DNA of 64,000 bases from Deltaproteobacteria bacterium (GTDB taxonomy: Bacteria > Desulfobacterota > JAENJC01): positions 1 to 64,000 of the forward strand of contig JAUSKU010000089.1 of NCBI GenBank assembly GCA_030646755.1. Direction: 5' to 3'. How positions within the stretch are numbered: the stretch's first letter is position 1; the number at the start of each line of letters is the position of its first letter. Positions 20,566 through 29,300 of this stretch are shown here, piece after piece. A program made the position numbers and the translations under genes. The notes below the pieces were generated by a model that saw only the letters and a list, made by a program, of their open reading frames with translations, was not told where the DNA came from and searched no databases.

Positions 20566-21203
20566 AGAAATCCGGCAGATATAATACATCCGTGCTGATT
20601 GAAGACCAGTTTGAGCCCGGCTCGCGCGGTAGGGTGCTCAAGAATCTGCTTGGCGTTAAGGGCAAGCGGAAGATGGATGAAATCGAAGCAGCGGAACATA
20701 AGCGCGCATTGAAAGAGCTGCTTTATATTTATGACGCCGGGCATAGATTTACGGCAGCAGACATCTGCAAGATACATAAAATCTGGCTTGGCGGCATCTA
20801 CGAATGGGCCGGCAAATATCGTCAGGTGAATATCAGCAAGGGAGGCTTCATGTTTGCGGCAGCAAACCAGGTCCCACGGTTAATGGATGCATTTGAAAAA
20901 GGCCCCCTCGAAACCTATACGCCTTGTCATTTTGCTTCACTCGATGACGTCATAAAAGCCCTTGCGGTAGTTCACACAGAGCTTGTGTTAATCCATCCCT
21001 TTCGTGAAGGCAACGGCAGGCTTGCCCGTATATTGGCAATAATAATGGGATTGCAGGCATCACTGCCTCCGCTCGATTTTAGCGTCATTCGTGGAAAGAA
21101 AAGGGATGAGTATTTTGCAGCGGTTCAAGCGGGGATGGACTGCAACTATGCGCCAATGGAAAAGATTTTCCGTGATTTACTTCGTAGAACGCTTCAGTGG
21201 TGA
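20562..21203 (+). CDS. fic: Fic/DOC family protein (putative AMP-transferase)
   Basis: 'HPFREGNGRLAR' Fic motif; 'IYEWAGKYRQVNISKG'; no internal (S/T)xxxE(G/N) motif seen. Confidence 0.93.
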   Translation: MKKSGRYNTSVLIEDQFEPGSRGRVLKNLLGVKGKRKMDEIEAAEHKRALKELLYIYDAGHRFTAADICKIHKIWLGGIYEWAGKYRQVNISKGGFMFAAANQVPRLMDAFEKGPLETYTPCHFASLDDVIKALAVVHTELVLIHPFREGNGRLARILAIIMGLQASLPPLDFSVIRGKKRDEYFAAVQAGMDCNYAPMEKIFRDLLRRTLQW

Positions 21204-21374
21204 AGTTGCCGGAAGTGCTGTTTTACGCTTTTTGCTGACCCCTAATGCCTTTAATGCCGAAGCATGAATTCCCTCGATGGCGGAAGATGAGATAACAGAT
21301 CGGTTAAGCATGGCCTCACGCTTTACAGGGTCTTTTAGATATGGGTTGGTCTCAATAAGGGATCTTTTACGCAT
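21177..21374 (-). CDS. Small protein with SSAIEG motif, convergent with fic (putative antitoxin-like)
   Basis: 65-aa ORF 'MRKRSLIETNPYLKDPVKREAMLNRSVISSSAIEGIHASALKAL'; (S/T)xxxE(G/N) match. Confidence 0.5.
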   Translation of the reverse strand: MRKRSLIETNPYLKDPVKREAMLNRSVISSSAIEGIHASALKALGVSKKRKTALPATSPLKRSTK

Positions 21375-21425
21375 ATAAAAATGATACCATAAATCGTGAT
21401 ACCGGTCACGAAATATTAAAGAAGG

Positions 21426-21456
21426 AAGTGTCGCGTCTACACTTTTTTCAAACCTT
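21426..21456. repeat. Outer direct repeat, right copy (gaagtgtcgcgtctacacttttttcaaacct)
   Basis: Near-identical to 19185-19213. Confidence 0.75.
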
Positions 21457-21530
21457 ACAATGAACGAGTGTGCGAATTGACATAAGTCTCCATCTTGGAT
21501 AACCTTGGATTTATAAAAATCGGAGGATAC

Positions 21531-22094
21531 ATGAAAAGCCTTATTATATTATCAGTTTTCTTTTTCGTTATCGGCTGTACCGCAAGACCAGAGGTGCAGA
21601 TAACCCTTGTTGACACAAGGACCGCCCTGGAAAACCAGGTATTGGGCTCTTACAAGGAACTTAACAGGGAGTTCGTGATGATTGCTTCCGTCCGTTCCGT
21701 GGACGAGAAGGGGATTGCAGAGGACAGGCTGAAGGGTATGTCCGCCTCCCAGCGGGATGCGATGAAGGCGATGCAGGCCAGGGAGTTCAACAGGGACGAT
21801 ATAGACGACTTCAAGAGGAACGGTTGCATTGGAGAAAACAAAGAGGGGCTTCTTGAGGTATTCCCGTGTGAAAAGGCGAAGGGGGACCCTAAGTATGACA
21901 GGCTAATCAAAGACGTTGTGAAAGAGGAGAATGAGAGCAGGATGGTGATCATGAAGAGGGTAATAATAATGAACGAGAGCCTGAAGGAGTCCGATCTGCC
22001 AAGGATTCAGAAGGTCTTTGCAAGTATGAATTATGATGCTGCCAAGTCCGGGGAGATGATACAGAAGGATGACGGCAGCTGGATAAAGAAATAG
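21531..22094 (+). CDS. DUF1318/YdbL-like lipoprotein
   Basis: Lipobox 'FFFVIGCTA'; 'VDTRTALENQVLGSYKEL'. The ORF track starts at 21495; the Met at 21531 fits the signal peptide better. Confidence 0.7.
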   Translation: MKSLIILSVFFFVIGCTARPEVQITLVDTRTALENQVLGSYKELNREFVMIASVRSVDEKGIAEDRLKGMSASQRDAMKAMQAREFNRDDIDDFKRNGCIGENKEGLLEVFPCEKAKGDPKYDRLIKDVVKEENESRMVIMKRVIIMNESLKESDLPRIQKVFASMNYDAAKSGEMIQKDDGSWIKK

Positions 22095-22175
22095 CCCTTC
22101 GACATGCTCAGGGCGAGCGGTTTTTGACCCGTTCATGGTGAGCTTGTCGAACCATATTAGGAGTAGGTAGGCAAA

Positions 22176-23201
22176 ATGGAACCTGAAATGAAGCCGATCC
22201 CGGGGCGGCTGGTGGTCTTTCTGGTCGGCCAGACTGATATGAACCTTGCGGGCTCCGAGGTTGTCGAGATCAAGACGCTGAAGAGCGCACCGGCATACCT
22301 TGATGTAATTCCAAAGCAGAAGGTTATTAAGCTGGAAAAGCGGTATCTTGGGGGTTCGGAGGTAGCCTTTCTTGTAAAAGGATACCTTCCTGATGTGGTT
22401 ATTGTTGAGGCGTCTCTGGAGATGGACGACCTCCTATCCGAAACCACTCTTGAGATCAAGAGAGACCTTCTCGCTGAATGCAGGAAGATACTGTGCGAAT
22501 TCAACTGCAACAAGGAGTTTGATGAGGAGTATAGCGTTTATTGCATCTCCAGTTACAGCGGAGACCCGGAGGTATATCTATCTCTGTATGGGGAAAAGAT
22601 TGCAGCATTTCTCAAGAATGAGACGGTCCTCCTTGATGAAGAGGAGGTAAAGGGAACACTCTCCTACTATCTGAAATATGGAAAGGACGACATAACGGTG
22701 GTTGACTGGGATGGGGCCTTCATCTTCGACCCTACCGGAGATTTCCACAGCAACATAGAGCTCTTTGAGATCGCCAATCTCCAGCTCCTCAAATCAAGGC
22801 TCCTTGATGCCCACCTGGATGACAGGCTGAAGAAGACCCTTAATCTAATCAAGGCTCCAAAGGGGCTTCCGATTATAAGGTCAAGAGAAGTCAGGAGCGT
22901 CTTGAAAGAGGTTGTTGAGATAAGGACCCAGTCAATCCTTGAGTCCGAGGCCATAGAGCACAACATAAAACTGATTGGAGACTGGTACTCCGCAAGGCTT
23001 TACTCTCTCATAGGAAAGAAGTTCCATCTGGACAGCTGGAGGTCTGACATAAAGGAGAAGCTCGATACACTGGAGGATGTGTATACCATGGCTGCCGAAA
23101 ACTTCAGCGTATCCTTTGGCACGACCCTCGAATTTGCCATGCTCGCAGGGTGGTTTCTGCTTTTACTTCTGTATGTGGCAGAGTTTTTCCTGCTCAGATA
23201 A
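22176..23201 (+). CDS. RMD1/DUF155-like family protein with C-terminal TM
   Basis: 'DWYSARLYSLIGKKFHLDSWRSDIKEKLDTLEDVYTMAAENFSVSFGTTLEFAMLAGWFLLLLLYVAEFF' layout typical of DUF155. Confidence 0.6.
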   Translation: MEPEMKPIPGRLVVFLVGQTDMNLAGSEVVEIKTLKSAPAYLDVIPKQKVIKLEKRYLGGSEVAFLVKGYLPDVVIVEASLEMDDLLSETTLEIKRDLLAECRKILCEFNCNKEFDEEYSVYCISSYSGDPEVYLSLYGEKIAAFLKNETVLLDEEEVKGTLSYYLKYGKDDITVVDWDGAFIFDPTGDFHSNIELFEIANLQLLKSRLLDAHLDDRLKKTLNLIKAPKGLPIIRSREVRSVLKEVVEIRTQSILESEAIEHNIKLIGDWYSARLYSLIGKKFHLDSWRSDIKEKLDTLEDVYTMAAENFSVSFGTTLEFAMLAGWFLLLLLYVAEFFLLR

Positions 23202-23387
23202 GGAGAAGGATGCAACGGTCTATCTAAGCCCCGCATACAATCAATGACATCATTGAGCAGGCTCAGTCGGACGGGGCTGCAATGGTTTACCTGAAGATTA
23301 CCCATCAATTATTAAGAGCTAAAAGCAAATACAGGTCATAAGGCCAGTGCTGCTCTGACTACCCCAAGTTCGAGCGAGGAGAATGCA

Positions 23388-26300
23388 ATGGCCATCAAAG
23401 AGTTTGGATTTTCAGCACGCACACGGAGTGCGCCGCGTAACGGCCGGGATACTGAGTTGCTGCGCTCGGAGCTGTTCAGCATCGAGCAACTGAAGCGTCA
23501 CGCGGTAACTCTGGCTGGCCAGCATAGAATTGATCCGCGACCGGGGCCGGACAGGTTGCTGCCCCGGCTTGCGGACAACGCGCGCGTTCTGCTGGCCGCG
23601 TATGACGTAGTGACAGCCGCAGCCACGCCGGGACAACGTATCGTGCCGGCAGAGGCCTGGTTGCTCGACAATTTCTATCTGATCGAGCAGCAGATTGGTC
23701 TGGCGCGCCGGCATCTACCGCGCGGATACAGTCGGCAGTTGCCGCGGCTAGCTGATGGCATGTCGGCCGGTTTCCCCCGCATCTATGACTTGGCGTTGGA
23801 ACTGATCTCTCACATGGACGGCCGTGTCGACAGCGACAACGCCACTCACTTCGTCGCTGCCTACCAGACCGTCGAACCATTAAAACTGGGTGAATTGTGG
23901 GCATTCCCGATCATGCTGCAGTTGGCGCTGCTGGAAAACCTGCGCCGCGTTGGTTTGCGTATTGCCCGTCGGCGCAAGGATCTCGATGCTGCCATCACAT
24001 GGGCAGACCGCATGCTCGCGACGGCCGAAAGGGAACCGAAACAGCTCATCCAGCGGCTGGCCGAGTTTGCCAATGCCGATGTGCCGCTGACCGCACCGTT
24101 TGTAGAGGAGTTTTATGCCAGACTCCAGGCTCAGGGGGCCACCATGGCGTTCGTTCAAACCTGGGTCGAGCAAAAGCTGCTTGAACAAGGGGTATCTGCA
24201 ACACAGTTGTCGGCGGCGGCAGCCCGAACGGCTGCGACCAACCAGATTTCCATCGCAAACAGTATCGGCAGTCTGCGTTTCATCGGCACGATGGACTGGC
24301 GGGATTACGTTGAGTCGCTCAGTGTCGTCGAACAGACATTGCGTCAAGACCCGGCGGGTATGTACGCCAGCCAGGACTTTGCCACCCGCGACCGTTACCG
24401 GCATGTCATTGAAGACGTGGCCCGAGGCAGTTCGCGCAGTGAGTTTGAGGTGGCACGTGAAGCGATTATTTTCACGCAGGCTGCGGCAGAGCGATTGAGT
24501 CCCAGCGACCGCAGCGCGCATGTCGGATACTATTTGGTTGATCACGGACGGCAGATACTGGAACGGGCGGTCGGCTGCCGTTTGACATGGCGAGTGCGAG
24601 TCAGGCGAGCGAGTCGAAATTTTCGTCTGCCCATCTACCTCAGTCCCATCCTGTTACTCACTGTACTGGCGACTGCAGTCGTGCTCTCCGCTTTCGGCGG
24701 GATTTCGCTGCATGACTGGCGCTACTGGTTTTTTGCAATCACCGGCATCATCGGCGCCTCGGCGCTGGCCGTGCCACTGGTGAACCTGCTGGTCACGCTC
24801 GTCTTGCCGCCTCGCGCGTTACCACGAATGGATTTTTCGCAGGGCATTCCAGATATTCACCGCACTATGGTGGTTGTTCCCACCTTGCTGAGCAGCCCGC
24901 AAGAGATTGATGATCTTCTCAAAGCACTGGAGATCCGCTATCTCGGCAATCGCGACCCCAATCTGTTCTTTGCCTTGCTGACGGATTTCCGCGACGCGCC
25001 TGAGCGCATTCTGCCAGACGATGACGCGTTGCTCGCCCACGCCCGCGCCGCTGTTAAAACACTCAATGAAACTTACCGCGAAGATCGCCCCTGCATCTTC
25101 TATCTTTTTCACCGCCCGCGTGAGTGGAATGCCCACGAACAGGTGTGGATGGGATACGAACGCAAACGCGGCAAGCTGGAGCAGTTCAACTCACTGCTGC
25201 GTGGCGAAGCACAAACCGAGTTTTCGGAGGTTGTCGGTGATACCTCTATCCTCATTTCCATAAAGTATGTCATCACCCTGGATACCGACACACAACTGCC
25301 GCGCGACGCGGCACGCGCACTGATTGGTAATATCGCCCATCCGCTCAATCGGCCGGTCTACGATGCCGACAAAGGGCGCATCGTTGAAGGCTATGCAATC
25401 CTGCAACCACGCGCGTCGATCAGCTTGATCAGTGCCGGTCTGTCACGCTTTACCAAACTCTTCGCCGGTGAATCAGGCCTCGATCCTTACACCCGCGAAG
25501 TGTCCGATGTTTATCAGGATGTGTTTGGCGAAGGGTCGTTCATCGGCAAAGGCATATACGATGTCGATGCTTTTCGTCAGGCCGTCGATGGACGCTTTCC
25601 CGAGAATCTTATTCTTAGTCACGATCTGCTGGAGAGCGGCTATGCCCGTTCGGCACTGGTGACCGATGTTGACCTGATTGAAGAGCATCCGGACAGTTAC
25701 GCCATTGATGTCAGTCGACGCCATCGCTGGATACGGGGTGATTGGCAACTGGCGGGCTGGCTGTTACCGACTGTGCCCGGCCCACCGGGACCAGACGGAT
25801 CGAAGGCGAAGCGGCAAGCGAACCCGCTCTCGGCCTTGTCGATGTGGAAGATTTTCGACAACCTGCGCCGCAGTCTGGTGTCGCCGGCGCTGCTCGCCCT
25901 GCTGGCAGGTGGTTGGCTGTTTGGTCCGGGACCGGCGTGGTTCTGGACCCTGCTGGTCGCGGGTGTGGTGTTCCTGCCCACCTTGTTGGGAGCCGTGATC
26001 GAGCTCATCCGCAAGCCTGAAGAACGTGATTGGCTGGTGCACCTGATCCTGACAAGCAAATCCGCGGGCCGCCCAATAGTGCTCGCTTTGCTGACGTTGG
26101 TCCTTTTGCCCTATGACACGCTGATTTGCCTGGATGCGATCCTGCGCTCGGGTGTGCGGATGCTGTTCACTCGACGCGGATTATTGCTCTGGCAACTGCA
26201 CTCCTATGCAAGTCGCAACGCGCGCCGAACGCTGCCCGGTTTTTTTAGGGAGATGTGGATCGCGCCTGTTCTGGCGGTATTGCTGGGCTTGGCCTTGGCT

Positions 26301-29300
26301 TTGTCTGGGGCTTGGGCATTGGAGGTCAACCGGTCGGCGGAGTTACTCTTCTGCGCGCCCGTCTTGTTGCTCTGGCTGGTGTCGCCAGTCGTCGGATGGT
26401 GGATCAGCAAGCCGCTTGTGTCCCCCGTACCGGACTTAACCGTTGATCAGCGGGCGTTCCTGCGGGCGTCGGCCCGGCGAACGTGGCGCTTCTTCGCGGA
26501 GTTCGTCGGCCCACAGGACAACTGGCTACCGCCCGATAACTTCCAGGAATATCCGGCTCCGGCCATCGCCTCGCGTACCTCGCCCACGAACATCGGCATG
26601 TCGCTGCTGGCGAACCTGGCTGCGTACGATTTAGGTTACATTTCCGCCGGAGAATTGCTGCGGTTTACCGAGAACACACTGGCTACGATGGAAAAGCTGG
26701 AACGCTACCGCGGCCATTTTTACAACTGGTACGACACGCGCACGCTGCAACCGTTACACCCGCAATACGTCTCCTCGGTGGACAGCGGCAATCTGGCCGG
26801 CAGCTTGCTCACCTTGCAAGCGGGACTGGCCGAGTTGAAATATCAGCCGGTGCTGTCATCCAACGCGTTTCAGGGGCTGCAGGACACCTTGCAGGTGCTT
26901 GCCGAACACGTGTCCTCGTCACCTGCCCCGGATCTGGCGAACAAGATAAAACTGCTACAGGAATCACTCACGCTTAACGGCACGCCGCAGACACTGGTTG
27001 CCGCCGCAAGCTTGCTGGATGATATTCACCATGTTGGCGGCGGGCTGGTTGCATTGCTGCCGGCGGATATTGATATCGGCGGTGAACTCTATTACTGGGT
27101 GCAGGCTTTCGATCAGCAAGCCCGCGCACTTCGAGATGACCTTGAATCCATGGTGGCCGAGCCGCAGCAGTTCAGCCACATCCCGACACTGGCGGAACTG
27201 GCCAGAAAGAAATCTGCCGATAAGAATCCAGCATCAGGATCACGTTACAAGGGTGCGGTGGAGCGGATCAGGACAATCGACGCTCTGGTCGAACGTTGCC
27301 GCGAGCTGGCGATGATGGATTTTGAATTTCTCTACGATACGGCAAGCGGTTTACTGAGCATCGGGTACGACGTGGGCGAACGCCGCCGCGATCCTTCCTG
27401 CTACGACCTGCTGGCATCAGAAGCACGCCTGGCCAGTTTCCTGCTCATCGCGCAGGGACAGGTACCGCAGAAGCATTGGTTCGCACTCGGCCGTCTGTTG
27501 ACAAGTCATAGCGGCAACGTGAGTCTGATTTCGTGGAGCGGCTCGATGTTCGAGTACCTCATGCCGCGGCTGATGATGCCGAGTTACGAGAACACCTTGT
27601 TGGAGCAGACCTGCAAGGCCGTGGTGTCGCGCCAGATCGAATACGGCCGACAACGCGCTGTGCCCTGGGGCATTTCCGAGTCCTGCTATAACGCCACCGA
27701 TATGCACCAGGTCTATCAATATCGGGCGTTCGGCGTGCCCGGACTAGGCTTCAAGCGCGGGCTGGGAGACGACCTGGTCATCGCTCCTTACGCCAGCGCA
27801 CTGGCGCTGACGGTGATGCCGCGGGAAGCGTGTCGCAACTTGCAGACGCTGGCTGACTATGGTTTCCTCGGCGTCTATGGGTTCTACGAGGCGGTCGATT
27901 ACACGCCATCGCGTGTGCCGCGGGGCAAGAATCACGTCATCGTGCGAACCTTCATGGCGCATCATCAAGGCATGAGCCTGTTGGCCTTTGGGCATGTATT
28001 GCTCAACCGGCCAATGCAGCGCCGATTCATGTCTGCCCCCCTGGTACAGGCCACGGAATTGTTGCTGCAGGAGCGTGTGCCGAAGAAGGGAGCCACGTTG
28101 CACCCGCACGCTGCTGAAGTGAGCGCCTCCGCGCGACCCCCTGCCGAGGAAGCAGGCGGGGTCATGCGCGTGTTTACCGACCCGAACACGCCAATACCTG
28201 AAGTTCACCTGTTGTCCAACGGCAGGTACCACGTCATGGCGACCAATGCCGGCGGAGGTTACAGCCGCTGGCGCGACCTGGCCGTCACCCGTTGGCGCGA
28301 GGACGCCACTTCCGATTGCTGGGGCACATTCATTTACTTGCGCGACCGCGACACGGGGCGTTATTGGTCAACCGCGTATCAACCGACACTGCGCAAGGCC
28401 GATCACTACGAGGCGATCTTCGTGCAGGCGCGCGCTGAATACCGGCGGCGCGATCAGGCGATCGAAGCGCACACCGAGATCAGCGTTTCACCTGAAGATG
28501 ACGTCGAGATCCGCCGTGTCACGCTCACCAACCAGTCGTCCCGTACCCGTCATATCGAGGTGACGAGTTACGCGGAGGTCGTGTTGGCACCGTTGAATGC
28601 CGACCTGGCGCATCGCGGCTTTAGTAATTTATTCGTGCAAACCGAAATCCTGTCCGACCGGCAGGCGATTCTCTGCACGCGGCGCCGCCGCACACCGGGG
28701 GAGCAGGTGCCGTGGATGTTTCACCTGTTGGCAGCACCAGGTGCTACTGCCGACGAGCCGTCTTACGAGACTGACCGCGCCAAATTCATCGGGCGGGGTC
28801 GAACGGCGGCCAACCCAGTGGTCCTGGATAGCACTGACAGCCCGGCGACGTTATCGAACACTGATGGTTCGGTACTCGATCCCATCGTGGCGATCCGCCG
28901 CACCATCACCTTGTCACCCGACGAATCGGCGACCGTGCAGATCATCTCCGGTGTCGCGGACACGCGCGAGGCAGCATTGGCTTTGCTTGAGGAGTATTGT
29001 GACCGGCACTTCGTAGAGCGTGCCTTTGAAATGGCATGGTTCCAAAGCCAGGAGGTGCTGCGCAACCTTAATGCAACCGAAGCCGAAGCTCAGATCTATG
29101 GCCGCCTGGCCACCTCCGTCATTTACGGCAATGCTTTGCGCCGCGCCTCGCCCAGCGTCATTGTCCGCAACCAGCTTGGTCAGTCCGGGCTTTGGCGCTT
29201 TGCCGTCTCGGGCGATCTGCCGATCGTCCTGATACGCATCGGCGACCTGAACCGCATCGACTTGGTAAAACAGGTGCTGCAAGCCCATGCCTATTGGCGG

